Positions 15,291-24,097 of a stretch of 64,000 bases of DNA are shown one piece after another (position 1 is the first letter of the stretch; each line of letters opens with the position of its first letter). The position numbers and the translations under genes were made by a program. The notes under the pieces are model-generated. The model worked only from the letters and a program-made list of their open reading frames with translations, searched no databases and was not told where the DNA came from. The DNA comes from Falsiroseomonas sp046052145 (GTDB lineage: Bacteria > Pseudomonadota > Alphaproteobacteria > Acetobacterales > Acetobacteraceae). The stretch is from positions 1 through 64,000 of the forward strand of contig JBJOMW010000014.1 of NCBI GenBank assembly GCA_046052145.1, given 5' to 3'.

Positions 15291-17639
15291 ATGCTGTCCC
15301 GCAACCTCGAGCAGACGCTCCACCGCGCCCTTGGCCTGGCCAATGACCGCCGGCACGAATACGCCACCCTGGAGCACCTCCTCCTCGCCCTCGCCGACGA
15401 CACCGACGCCGCGACCGTGCTCCGCGCCTGCGGCGTGGACGCCGAGAAGCTGAAGCGCGACCTCTCCGAATTCCTGGACAAGGACCTCGCGGGCCTCGTC
15501 TCGGATCGCGCGGGGGATGCCAAGCCGACCGCCGGCTTCCAGCGCGTCGTGCAGCGCGCGGCGATCCATGTGCAGTCTTCGGGCCGCGACGAGGTGACGG
15601 GCGCCAATGTCCTCGTCGCGCTGTTCAGCGAACGCGAGTCGCATGCCGTGTACTTCCTGCAACTGCAGGACATGACGCGGCTCGATGCGGTGAACTTCAT
15701 CAGCCATGGCATCGCCAAGGCGCCCGGCCGCTCCGCCGCCCGCCCCGTCCAGGGCACGCCCGCGCCGCAGGAGGAGCAGCCGGAGAAGGAGGAGAAGCCG
15801 AGCCGCGGCGGCCGCAGCCAGGACGCGCTGTCCAACTACTGCGTCAACCTCAACAAGAAGGCGCAAGCCGGCAAGATCGACCCGCTGATCGGCCGCGACA
15901 GCGAGATCGAGCGGACCATCCAGATCCTCTGCCGCCGCACCAAGAACAACCCGCTTTATGTGGGTGATCCGGGCGTCGGCAAGACCGCGATCGCGGAGGG
16001 CCTGGCCAAGCGCATCATCGAGGGCGACGTGCCCGAGGTGCTGCTGAAGTCCACCATCTTCGCCCTCGACATGGGCAGCCTGCTGGCCGGCACGCGCTAC
16101 CGCGGCGATTTCGAGGAGCGGCTGAAGGCGGTGGTGAACGAGCTGGAGAACCAGCCCGGCTCCATCCTGTTCATCGATGAGATCCACACGGTGATCGGCG
16201 CGGGGGCGACCAGCGGCGGGGCGATGGATGCGTCGAACCTGCTGAAGCCGGCGCTGGCCCAGGGCACGCTGCGCTGCATCGGGAGCACGACCTACAAGGA
16301 ATATCGGAACTACTTCGAGAAGGACCGCGCGCTGGTCCGCCGCTTCCAGAAGATCGACGTGAACGAGCCCTCGGTCGAGGATGCGGTGAAGATCCTGCAG
16401 GGCCTGAAGACCAACTACGAGAAGCACCACAAGGTCCGCTACACGCCAGAGGCGATCCGCGCCGCGGTCGAGCTCAGCGCGAAGTACATCCACGACCGCA
16501 AGCTGCCCGACAAGGCGATCGACGTCATCGACGAGGTCGGTGCCTCGCGCATGCTGCTGCCGGAGAATAAGCGCCGGAAGACCGTGACGCTGAAGGATGT
16601 CGAGGAGATCGTCGCGAAGATCGCGCGCATCCCACCGAAATCCGTCAGCGCAGACGACAAGGAAGTGCTCCGCACGCTGGAGCGCGACCTGAAGGGCATG
16701 GTCTTCGGCCAGGACAAGGCGATCGAGGCGCTTTCGGCCGCGATCAAGCTGTCCCGTGCAGGGCTGCGCGATCCGGAGAAGCCGATCGGCAACTACCTGT
16801 TCGCGGGCCCGACCGGCGTCGGCAAGACCGAAGTGGCGAAGCAGCTGTCGAAGACGCTTGGCATCGAGCTCGTACGCTTCGACATGTCCGAATACATGGA
16901 GCGCCACAGCGTCTCCCGCCTGATTGGCGCGCCGCCCGGCTATGTCGGCTTCGACCAGGGCGGCTTGCTGACGGACAGCATCGACCAGCACCCGCATTGC
17001 GTGCTGCTGCTCGATGAGATCGAGAAGGCGCACCAGGATCTCTACAACATCCTGCTGCAGGTGATGGACCACGGGAAGCTCACGGACCACAACGGCAAGA
17101 CCGTGGATTTCCGCAACGTCATCCTGATCATGACGACGAATGCGGGCGCGGCCGACCTTGCCAAGCCGGTGATCGGCTTCGGGCGGGAGACGCGCGTCGG
17201 CGAGGATCAGGAAGCGATCCAGCGCCTGTTCACGCCGGAATTCCGCAACCGCCTCGATGCCATCATCTCCTTTGCCGGGCTTTCGGCGGAGATCGTGGCG
17301 CGCGTGGTGGACAAGTTCGTCATGCAGCTGGAAGCGCAGCTTGCCGACCGCAACGTGACGATCGAACTGTCGAGTGCCGCGCGCGAATGGCTGGCGGAGA
17401 AGGGCTACGACCCGCTCTATGGCGCGCGGCCGCTGGCGCGCGTGATCCAGGAATACATCAAGAAGCAGCTCGCCGAGGAGCTGCTCTTCGGCAAGCTCGC
17501 CAAGGGCGGTGCGGTGAAGGTCGGGCTGAAGGACGGGGCGCTCGCCTTCGACTACACCGAGGCCGCGGCGCTCGCGCTGCCCAAGCCCGAGGAAGGCGAG
17601 GGCGACGCGCCGGAGCGCGAGCCGGAGACGGCGGAGTAA
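15291..17639 (+). CDS. clpA: ATP-dependent Clp protease ATP-binding subunit ClpA
   Basis: The 782-residue hexameric unfoldase feeds proteins into ClpP. It has an N-terminal Clp-repeat domain (1-145), a charged linker, AAA+ module 1 with Walker A GDPGVGKT (225-232) and ILFIDEIHTV, and module 2 with GPTGVGKT (506-513), VLLLDEIEKAH and the ClpP-docking VIGFG loop. The absence of a ClpB-type coiled-coil middle domain separates it from ClpB. Length is normal. With clpS just upstream and aat (which creates N-degrons) elsewhere in the window, the whole N-end rule input route is represented; clpP is not here. Confidence 0.97.
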   Translation: MLSRNLEQTLHRALGLANDRRHEYATLEHLLLALADDTDAATVLRACGVDAEKLKRDLSEFLDKDLAGLVSDRAGDAKPTAGFQRVVQRAAIHVQSSGRDEVTGANVLVALFSERESHAVYFLQLQDMTRLDAVNFISHGIAKAPGRSAARPVQGTPAPQEEQPEKEEKPSRGGRSQDALSNYCVNLNKKAQAGKIDPLIGRDSEIERTIQILCRRTKNNPLYVGDPGVGKTAIAEGLAKRIIEGDVPEVLLKSTIFALDMGSLLAGTRYRGDFEERLKAVVNELENQPGSILFIDEIHTVIGAGATSGGAMDASNLLKPALAQGTLRCIGSTTYKEYRNYFEKDRALVRRFQKIDVNEPSVEDAVKILQGLKTNYEKHHKVRYTPEAIRAAVELSAKYIHDRKLPDKAIDVIDEVGASRMLLPENKRRKTVTLKDVEEIVAKIARIPPKSVSADDKEVLRTLERDLKGMVFGQDKAIEALSAAIKLSRAGLRDPEKPIGNYLFAGPTGVGKTEVAKQLSKTLGIELVRFDMSEYMERHSVSRLIGAPPGYVGFDQGGLLTDSIDQHPHCVLLLDEIEKAHQDLYNILLQVMDHGKLTDHNGKTVDFRNVILIMTTNAGAADLAKPVIGFGRETRVGEDQEAIQRLFTPEFRNRLDAIISFAGLSAEIVARVVDKFVMQLEAQLADRNVTIELSSAAREWLAEKGYDPLYGARPLARVIQEYIKKQLAEELLFGKLAKGGAVKVGLKDGALAFDYTEAAALALPKPEEGEGDAPEREPETAE

Positions 17640-17668
17640 CGCCAGGCACCAGGCTGGCGAAGATCTGG

Positions 17669-17700
17669 AAGGCGTGGTCCGTTGGGCCACGCCTTTCGTT
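17669..17700 (+). terminator. Terminator after clpA
   Basis: The stem AAGGCGTGG/CCACGCCTT (17669-17677 with 17687-17695) is followed by TTCGTTTGG. It lies between clpA and the AhpD-like gene. The T-run is short, so strength is moderate. Confidence 0.7.
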
Positions 17701-17716
17701 TGGCAGGGGAACGCCG

Positions 17717-18076
17717 ATGACCACCGACACCCGCATCGCCGATTGGGACAGCTACAGCGCCGGGCTGCGCGCGCGCGGCAAGGAGCTGACGGAGCTCCAC
17801 CCGGAGCTGATGAAGGGCTTTGGCGCGCTGAACCGCGGCGCCTCCGCCACGCAGCATCTGGATGCGAAAACCCGCGAGTTCATCGCGCTGGCCGTCGCGG
17901 TGACCACGCGCTGCCAGGGCTGCATCGATGCGCATGCCCGCAAGGCCAAGGCGGCCGGCGCGACGAAGGCGGAGATCGCGGAGGCGCTCGGCGTTGCGGT
18001 CGCGCTGAATGCCGGCGCGGCGCTGACCTATTCCATGCACGCGCTGGACGCGATGGACGGCACGGGGCAGGGCTGA
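17717..18076 (+). CDS. Carboxymuconolactone decarboxylase/AhpD-like protein
   Basis: The 119-residue protein is a single CMD domain. The motif TRCQGCIDAHARKA contains the Cys-x-x-Cys and His of AhpD-type alkylhydroperoxidases. The small size and CxxC favour a peroxide-reducing or thiol-redox role over true lactone decarboxylation. ATG 17717 follows GGGGAACGCCG. It converges with the PPK2 gene across 37 bases. Confidence 0.85.
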   Translation: MTTDTRIADWDSYSAGLRARGKELTELHPELMKGFGALNRGASATQHLDAKTREFIALAVAVTTRCQGCIDAHARKAKAAGATKAEIAEALGVAVALNAGAALTYSMHALDAMDGTGQG

Positions 18077-18113
18077 GCCCAGCGGCGGGACGCTTGCGCG
18101 CCCGCCGGCAGCT

Positions 18114-18995
18114 TCACCCCTGCAGCGCCTCCCGCGATTGTAGTAGCGCCTGGCGCTGTGCGGGCGTCACCATAGGGTAGTGCAGGCCGAGCCCTTCCAG
18201 TGCGCGCGCGATGGCGGCGACGACGACGAGGCGCGTGAACCACTTCCGGTCGGCCGGCACCACATACCAGGGTGCATGCGGCGCGGCGGTGGCGCGGATC
18301 GCATCCTGATAGGCCTTCATATAGGCGTCCCAATGTTCGCGCTCGGCGACGTCGCTGGCGCTGAACTTCCAGTTCTTCTCCGGCTCGTCGATGCGCTTCA
18401 GGAAGCGCCGACGCTGCTCCTCGGCCGAGACATGCAGGAAGAACTTCAGCACCACCACGCCCTGGCGCGAGAGATAGCGCTCATAGGCCGCGATATCCTC
18501 AAGCCGTTCATCCCAGACGCGCTTGGTCACCAGCTTCGGCGGCAGCTTCTGGCGTTCGAGGATGGTGGGATGCACGCGCGCCACCAGCACTTCCTCGTAC
18601 CAGGATCGATTGTGGATGCCGATCTGCCCGCGGCTGGGCAAGGCGCGCGCATGGCGCCAGAGGAAATCATGGTCGAGCTCCTGCGCGCTCGGCGCCTTGA
18701 AGCTCGCGACATGGCAGCCCTGCGGGTTGACGCCGGTGAAGACATGCTTGATCGCGCTGTCCTTCCCCGCCGCGTCCATCGCCTGGAAGATGCAGAGCAC
18801 GGACCAGCGATCCTGCGCGTAGAGCATGTCCTGCTGCTGGGCGAGGTATTGCACGCCCTTCTGCAGCAGCTCTGGCGCGCCGTCCTTGTCGAGGCCGAGG
18901 CCGGCATCGTCATCCGGCTTGTGGTCGCGCAGCCGAAATCCCTTGCCGGCCTCGATGCGGTAGCGTGCCAGCAGCTTCTCGATGATCCGTTCCAT
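18114..18995 (-). CDS. ppk2: Polyphosphate kinase 2 family protein
   Basis: The 293-residue enzyme uses polyphosphate to phosphorylate nucleoside mono- or diphosphates. It has the P-loop-like FQAMDAAGKDSAIKHV, then HDFLWRHARALPSRGQIGIHNRSWYEEVLVAR around the lid and a DVAEREHWDAYMKAY stretch typical of PPK2. The size fits class I-III enzymes; the subclass was not determined. ATG 18995 overlaps the MFS stop by one base (TGATG), so it is the distal gene of a coupled minus-strand run. Confidence 0.92.
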   Translation of the reverse strand: MERIIEKLLARYRIEAGKGFRLRDHKPDDDAGLGLDKDGAPELLQKGVQYLAQQQDMLYAQDRWSVLCIFQAMDAAGKDSAIKHVFTGVNPQGCHVASFKAPSAQELDHDFLWRHARALPSRGQIGIHNRSWYEEVLVARVHPTILERQKLPPKLVTKRVWDERLEDIAAYERYLSRQGVVVLKFFLHVSAEEQRRRFLKRIDEPEKNWKFSASDVAEREHWDAYMKAYQDAIRATAAPHAPWYVVPADRKWFTRLVVVAAIARALEGLGLHYPMVTPAQRQALLQSREALQG

Positions 18996-20227
18996 CACGC
19001 CCTCCGTACGGAAGCGGAACGTATCATCCAGACGACGGCGGCGGCTTGCAAGAAGAGCGTGAGGCCGAAGGCCCAGCCATAGCCCGCCGGGTTCCAGCCC
19101 CCCGCCGCGGTGCGCGGCCATAGATCGAGGATCCAGCCGATCGCGTTCTGTAGCACGAAGACCAAGACCAGCATCGCCAGGTTGATGGCGGTGGCGACGC
19201 GCGCGGCCAGCTCGGGCGCGAAGCCCTGGCCGATCGCCGCATAGCCCGCCGGCCCCGCCGCGCCGCAGAGCGCGAAGACGAACCACAACAGGCCCAGCAC
19301 GGCCACATGATGCGAGGGGTCGAGGATCAGCACGACCTGCACCGCCGCCATTCCCGCAAAGGCCAGGTACGGCATCGCCATCGGGTGCCAGCCGCGCGCT
19401 TGCAGCACGCTCGCCGCCTGGCCGAAGCCCGCGCTGCCCACCATCAGCCCGAGCGCATAGACCAGCAGCAGCGCCGCGCGCCCCGCTTCGTCGAGGCCCG
19501 CCACGTCGCGCAGCCACGGCCCCGCCCAGAGACCCTGATAGGTGAAGTTCATCGCCGAGAGCAGCGCGATGGCTGGTGCAAGGCGCCGGAAGGCGGGGGC
19601 GGCGAAGATGCGGCCGAATTCGCGTGTCTCCGCCGCCAGGCTGCGGCGCACCGGCGCTGGTCCGGGGCCGCGATCCGGCACCGCGGCCCAGATCCAGCCC
19701 GCCACAGCCAGCGCCATCGCGCCCAGCAGCAGGAAGACGCCGCGCCAGCCGAGCGCCGGGATCAGCATCGCCGCGGGCACCGTCGCCGCCAGGCTGCCCA
19801 GCGCGCCGACGAAAACGCCCCAGCCCGTGTACTGCGCGACCAGCGCCTTCGGGTACCACTGGCTGTTCACCTTCAGCATGGCGATCAGCCCGGCCGAGAT
19901 GCCGATGCCCGTCACCACGCGCCCGATCGCCAGCGTCACCGGCCCCGTCGCCAGCGCGCACAGCCCGAAGCCGAGCGCGGCGACCAGCGCCAACACGGTC
20001 TGCACGCGCCGCGCGCCCCAGACATCGATCGCAAGCCCGACCGGCAGCTGTGCCGCGGCATAGGCGGCGAAGAACATCGCCGCGAGCAGGCCGAGCTCAG
20101 AGGCCGAGAGCGCGAATTCCACCGCCAGCAGCGGGCCGATGGTCGCGATCAGCGTGCGGCTGGCCTGGTTGGTGAAGTTCAGTGCCGCCAGCGGAAGCGT
20201 CAGGCGCGCGAAGCTCGGCGGCGTCAT
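18995..20227 (-). CDS. MFS transporter
   Basis: The 410-residue protein has about 12 hydrophobic helices. A family signature between helices 2 and 3 reads GLAIDVWGARRVQTV, and NFTNQASRTLIATIGPLLAVEF is in helix 1. The substrate cannot be told from sequence. ATG 20227 overlaps the upstream nuclease stop (ATGA) and the stop overlaps the PPK2 start, so translation is coupled on both sides. A ten-codon upstream extension is unlikely. Confidence 0.88.
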   Translation of the reverse strand: MTPPSFARLTLPLAALNFTNQASRTLIATIGPLLAVEFALSASELGLLAAMFFAAYAAAQLPVGLAIDVWGARRVQTVLALVAALGFGLCALATGPVTLAIGRVVTGIGISAGLIAMLKVNSQWYPKALVAQYTGWGVFVGALGSLAATVPAAMLIPALGWRGVFLLLGAMALAVAGWIWAAVPDRGPGPAPVRRSLAAETREFGRIFAAPAFRRLAPAIALLSAMNFTYQGLWAGPWLRDVAGLDEAGRAALLLVYALGLMVGSAGFGQAASVLQARGWHPMAMPYLAFAGMAAVQVVLILDPSHHVAVLGLLWFVFALCGAAGPAGYAAIGQGFAPELAARVATAINLAMLVLVFVLQNAIGWILDLWPRTAAGGWNPAGYGWAFGLTLFLQAAAVVWMIRSASVRRA

Positions 20228-21105
20228 GGCAGGCGCAGCCGCACGCTGACCGGGCAATGGTCCGACAGGCGTTCACGGAAGCTGCGGTCGCGCTCGGCAT
20301 AGACCAGCACATTCATCGAATTCGGCACGATCCAGTCCCGCGCTGGCCCGCCGGCCAGGATATGGCTGATGAAGGCGCGCCCGCCGCGGCCATCAGCCCA
20401 ACAGGGGGAGGCGAAGCCGGCAGTCGGCCGCGCGAGCGGCGTGCCGGCTTCGACGATGCGGAGGAAATCGTCGCGCTCCCCGATGCGGCGGTTGAAGTCG
20501 CCGAGCACGGCGAAGGCGACACCCTCGCGCCGACGAGCCTCCACCCAGCGCGCGATGATCTGCGCCTGGCGGGAGAGGCCTTCGCATTCGGGCGGGCTGT
20601 TGCGCTCCAGCGGGTCCTCGCGGCAGCCGGCGTTGAGATGCACCGATAGCAGCCGGAGGCGCGCCCCGTTCGGCGCTTCCACCGTTATGTCGGCGCCGCG
20701 CCGGAGGCTGCGCCGCGCGCCGGCGCGGATGTCGAGCTCCGCGAGGTCGGGGTTGCGGGTGATCCGCAGCGTGCGGCGCACGGCGAAGCCAGGGCGCTGG
20801 ATGTCGTCCTCATCCGTCAGGTGGATCACGTACTGGGCGGGATCGAAAACGCGTGCGGCGGCCTCTGCTCCATCGATCTCCTGCAGCGCGACGATGTCGG
20901 CGTTGAGCCGTTCGGCGTAGCCGCGCAGCAGGCGAAAATCCTCAGGCACGCGCGCGCGCAATTCGCGCGGGAGGTCGGGATGCCCGGCGGGCTTCAGCGT
21001 CAGCCAGGCGATGTTCCAGGTGGCCAGCCGGATCTCCTGCTGCCCCTGGGCGGGCAGGGGCAGGGCCAGTCCGAGGAGGAGAAGAAGGGGTAGGAGACGC
21101 CGCAT
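20224..21105 (-). CDS. Secreted endonuclease/exonuclease/phosphatase family protein
   Basis: The 293-residue protein starts with a signal peptide (MRRLLPLLLLLGLALPLPAQ). The EEP-fold motifs follow in order: LATWNIAWL, IVALQEIDG (metal Glu), RLLSVHLNAGC (catalytic His), FAVLGDFNRR (Asp/Asn) and LSDHCPVSV (terminal Asp-His). All catalytic positions are present. A periplasmic or extracellular nuclease or phosphodiesterase is likely; DNA, RNA or phospholipid could be the substrate. ATG 21105 begins the signal peptide exactly; longer starts are discarded. Confidence 0.88.
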   Translation of the reverse strand: MRRLLPLLLLLGLALPLPAQGQQEIRLATWNIAWLTLKPAGHPDLPRELRARVPEDFRLLRGYAERLNADIVALQEIDGAEAAARVFDPAQYVIHLTDEDDIQRPGFAVRRTLRITRNPDLAELDIRAGARRSLRRGADITVEAPNGARLRLLSVHLNAGCREDPLERNSPPECEGLSRQAQIIARWVEARRREGVAFAVLGDFNRRIGERDDFLRIVEAGTPLARPTAGFASPCWADGRGGRAFISHILAGGPARDWIVPNSMNVLVYAERDRSFRERLSDHCPVSVRLRLP

Positions 21106-21158
21106 GCGGCGAGTGTAGCAGCCATGGTGCGGCCCGTCGCGCCGCCTCCTGAGCGGGG

Positions 21159-23168
21159 TCAGAGCAGGGCAGGGATGGGGGGCGGCGGTGCCGGCTGGGG
21201 AGTATCCGCCAGCAGGCGAGCGCCGCATGCCAGCAGCAGGTCGGCGATGGCATCGAGCTCGGCAGCGTCACGCGTGGCATCGTGGAAGGGATCGGCGCGG
21301 TCGCTGCCGCGCGGCACCCAGATCACCGTCTCATAGCGCGCGCGGGTCAGCAGCACGCGATAGGTGTTGAGGATGTGGCGCCGCTCCTCGGCGTTGCGCA
21401 CCATCTGCCAGCCGCGGCCGGCGAAGCGGCGCGGTGTCCAAGCCTCCCCCTGCCAGAGCAGATCGCCGCCCCAGGCGAGGCCCACCATGTCGAGTTCGAG
21501 CCCCTGGCAATCATACTCGGTCGCGAAGGTCTCAAGCGCGTCCGAGGCGCGGACGTCCGGCCAGCGCTTCAGGAACCAGTCGGCAACGTCCTCGGCCTGT
21601 ACGCCGAGCCCCTCTGCGCGCAGCCGTTTGGCGCCCGCGGCGGCCACGATCCCGGCGCGGCGCTTGCCGCGGGCGAGCGTGCGCAGCGAAGCCCGCAGCG
21701 CATCGAGGTCGCGGGTGACCAGGAAGGGCAGGTCTGGCGCGCGCTCAGCGATGGCGCGCGCTTCCGCCACCGCGCCGCGCAGCACCGCCTCCACCCAGGC
21801 CGCACCCGCCGTGTCGCGCACGCTGCGGACCGGGACGCTGAGGTCAAGCGCGTCGTCGCGGTCGAGCCAGGCTGCCCAGCCTCCCGCGATGCACTGCACC
21901 GGATCGGCGCCGATAGCGCGCGGCGCGGCGATGGCGCGCCAGGCTCCGCCGGAGGCGGCGACGCAATCGCCCCATTCGCGCAAGCCGGCCTCACCCGTGT
22001 TGATCTCCTGGCCGTTGCCGATCAGCGCGACGATGACGGCCCAGCCGGCATGGCGGCCCATGATCTCCAGCGTATGGGCGGGCTCGCTCATCGCCAGCTT
22101 CGAGGGCTTGTTGCGGGTGCCGAGCCGCGCCTTCTGCTCGTTCCAGGCGCGCTGCGCCTCGTCGAAGACGATCAGCCGATCGGGTGGCGCCGGGCGAAGC
22201 GGGTCGGTCGCGTTGTCTTCCAGGAAGCGATGGACGTTCTGCAGGCGCTGCTTCGCACGGCGCGCTGCTTCCTCTCGCCCACATTCGCCGCGGCGGATCG
22301 CGTCCTGCACCAGTGCGGCGCGCAGCACCTCCACCAGCGGGACGTTGCCAGTGAGGAAGGCGGCGTGCGGCCCGGCTTCGGGTGCGAAGACGGCGTTGAG
22401 GCCGCAGAGCGTCTTGCCCGCGCCGGGGATGCCGGTGACGACGACGAGGCGCTTGTCGCCGGCTGTCTGCGCCGCGCGCACCGCGCCGCGGATCGCCTCG
22501 GTGGTGCGGGTGAGGTTGGCGAGGTCGGCGCGCGCGGCTGCGATCTCGGCGACGCCATTGCGGGCGTAGAGCATCGTCGCGGCTTCGATGATGGTCGGCA
22601 CTGGACGGTAGGGCGCGCGGAGCCAGCTGCTACCATCCAGTTCGCGGTGCGGTTCCGGTGTAGCCGACTGCACCCAGCGCAGCGCATCGCCAAGGCTGGC
22701 ATGGCCGGCCAGAAGCGGCGCTGTCACGCCATGCCAGATCAGCGGCGGCTGGGCTGGCGGGGTGAAGCGGGTATCGGCCGCGACCAGCAGCGGCACGATC
22801 GGATGGTCGCGGCTACCGGCATGGAAGTCCCGCAGGTCGAGCGCGTAATCCTCTGCCTCCGCCAGCATCGCGCGGCTGGCCGTGCCGGTCTTGAATTCCA
22901 GGACCAGGATGGCGCGGTCGGTCAGCACCACCGCATCCGCGCGCTTCTCCAGCCGCAGCAGGTCGTATTCGAGGGCGATGGTCCAGCCCGCGCCACCCGC
23001 CGCCGCGACAGCCTCGCGCAGCGCGGCGATCTGGGCGAGCCACGCGCCGCCCTGGTCATCGCTGCCCGGCAAGCCCTTGGCCTGCTGGGCCAGGGCGAGC
23101 CGCCCGGCCGTGTCCTCAACGCTGCGCGCCAGCAGCTCCGCGCCCGAGCAATGAAACCAGGCGCGCAA
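21159..23168 (-). CDS. PD-(D/E)XK-like nuclease fused to DUF2075 superfamily 1 helicase
   Basis: The product is 669 residues. The N-terminal 200 residues contain KRADAVVLTDRAILVLEFKTG, an Asp78-x12-Glu91-x-Lys93 arrangement that looks like a PD-(D/E)XK nuclease core. The helicase part has Walker A GIPGAGKT (246-253), Walker B IVFDEAQRAW (Asp336-Glu337) and a C-terminal LNTYRVLLTRARYETVIWVP, the DUF2075/SF1 motif VI region. I chose TTG 23168 because TAGGAG lies six bases upstream and relatives begin near RAW[YF]. It starts nine bases after the EamA stop. Single-gene nuclease-helicases often serve in phage defence or DNA repair; neither role is shown here. Confidence 0.8.
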   Translation of the reverse strand: MRAWFHCSGAELLARSVEDTAGRLALAQQAKGLPGSDDQGGAWLAQIAALREAVAAAGGAGWTIALEYDLLRLEKRADAVVLTDRAILVLEFKTGTASRAMLAEAEDYALDLRDFHAGSRDHPIVPLLVAADTRFTPPAQPPLIWHGVTAPLLAGHASLGDALRWVQSATPEPHRELDGSSWLRAPYRPVPTIIEAATMLYARNGVAEIAAARADLANLTRTTEAIRGAVRAAQTAGDKRLVVVTGIPGAGKTLCGLNAVFAPEAGPHAAFLTGNVPLVEVLRAALVQDAIRRGECGREEAARRAKQRLQNVHRFLEDNATDPLRPAPPDRLIVFDEAQRAWNEQKARLGTRNKPSKLAMSEPAHTLEIMGRHAGWAVIVALIGNGQEINTGEAGLREWGDCVAASGGAWRAIAAPRAIGADPVQCIAGGWAAWLDRDDALDLSVPVRSVRDTAGAAWVEAVLRGAVAEARAIAERAPDLPFLVTRDLDALRASLRTLARGKRRAGIVAAAGAKRLRAEGLGVQAEDVADWFLKRWPDVRASDALETFATEYDCQGLELDMVGLAWGGDLLWQGEAWTPRRFAGRGWQMVRNAEERRHILNTYRVLLTRARYETVIWVPRGSDRADPFHDATRDAAELDAIADLLLACGARLLADTPQPAPPPPIPALL

Positions 23169-23176
23169 GCGCGCTC

Positions 23177-24055
23177 CTATCCGTTCCGCCTCCGATCCGG
23201 CCAGGTTGCCAGAACCAGGCTGGCCATCAACAGGAAAAAGCCCGCCGCATGCACGGCGGTGAAGGGCTCGCCGAGCAGGCCGACGGCCACCGCCGCCGCG
23301 CTGGCCGGCAGGAAGGCGGTGAAAACGCCGGCAATCCCGGCCGGCGCGCGCTTCATCCCCGCATACCACAGCAGCAGGCACAGCACGCTCGCGGTCAGGC
23401 TGTGAAAGACCAGCAGCGATGCGACCTGCGGGTCGGCCAGCGCCGCGGCGGCGCCCAGCACCGGCAGGCAGAGCGGCAGCAGCATCAGGAGGGAAAAGAC
23501 CTGCATCCAGAAGCTGGCGGTGACCACCGGCACGCGGCCCGCGATGCGCCGCGCCAGCAGCACATACATCGCCTCCCCGCAGACGCCGGCGAAGACCAGC
23601 AGATTGCCGAGCGCACTGCCCGTGCCCTCCGCCGCGACGCGCGCGACCACCAGCGCGCCCATGCCGAAGGCAGCGAGCGCCACCGCCGCCCATTGCCGGG
23701 GGGGAAGCTTCTCTCGCAGCCAGAGCGCACCGCCGACAGCGACAACGGCCGGCAGCGTCGCGAGGATCAGCCCGGCTTCCAGCGCCGTCGTCAGCCGCAG
23801 CCCGGCCAGCAGCGCCACATTGTAGAGCACCGTCCCGAAGGCCGCCTGCAGCGCGAGGTTCCAGGCCGCGCCGCGATCCAACCCGATGCGCCCTTCCATC
23901 GCGCGCGCCAGCGGCCACAGCACGGCGATCGCCAGCGCGCAGCGAAGACCGAGGATCATGGCCACTGGCAAATCCTCGGCCAGCAGCTTGGCGACGCCAA
24001 CATTGGCGCCGACCAGCGCCATCGAGAGCGCGAGCTGGGCATAAGCGAGGATCAC
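23177..24055 (-). CDS. EamA-family (DMT) transporter
   Basis: The 292-residue inner-membrane protein has ten predicted helices in two EamA repeats, with MALVGANVGVAKLLAEDLPV at the start and a WLREKLPPRQWAAVALAAFG inter-helix segment. Such carriers export amino acids or other metabolites; the substrate is unknown. It lies between the GNAT gene and the nuclease-helicase with short gaps on the same strand. Confidence 0.9.
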   Translation of the reverse strand: MILAYAQLALSMALVGANVGVAKLLAEDLPVAMILGLRCALAIAVLWPLARAMEGRIGLDRGAAWNLALQAAFGTVLYNVALLAGLRLTTALEAGLILATLPAVVAVGGALWLREKLPPRQWAAVALAAFGMGALVVARVAAEGTGSALGNLLVFAGVCGEAMYVLLARRIAGRVPVVTASFWMQVFSLLMLLPLCLPVLGAAAALADPQVASLLVFHSLTASVLCLLLWYAGMKRAPAGIAGVFTAFLPASAAAVAVGLLGEPFTAVHAAGFFLLMASLVLATWPDRRRNG

Positions 24056-24097
24056 GCCGCGCAGACTACGCCGGAAGCGGCGCCGCGATGAAGACGC

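Noticed and set aside
15168..17690. 840-codon minus-strand frame opposite clpA
   Set aside because: High-GC antisense frame of clpA; clpA itself has every diagnostic motif.
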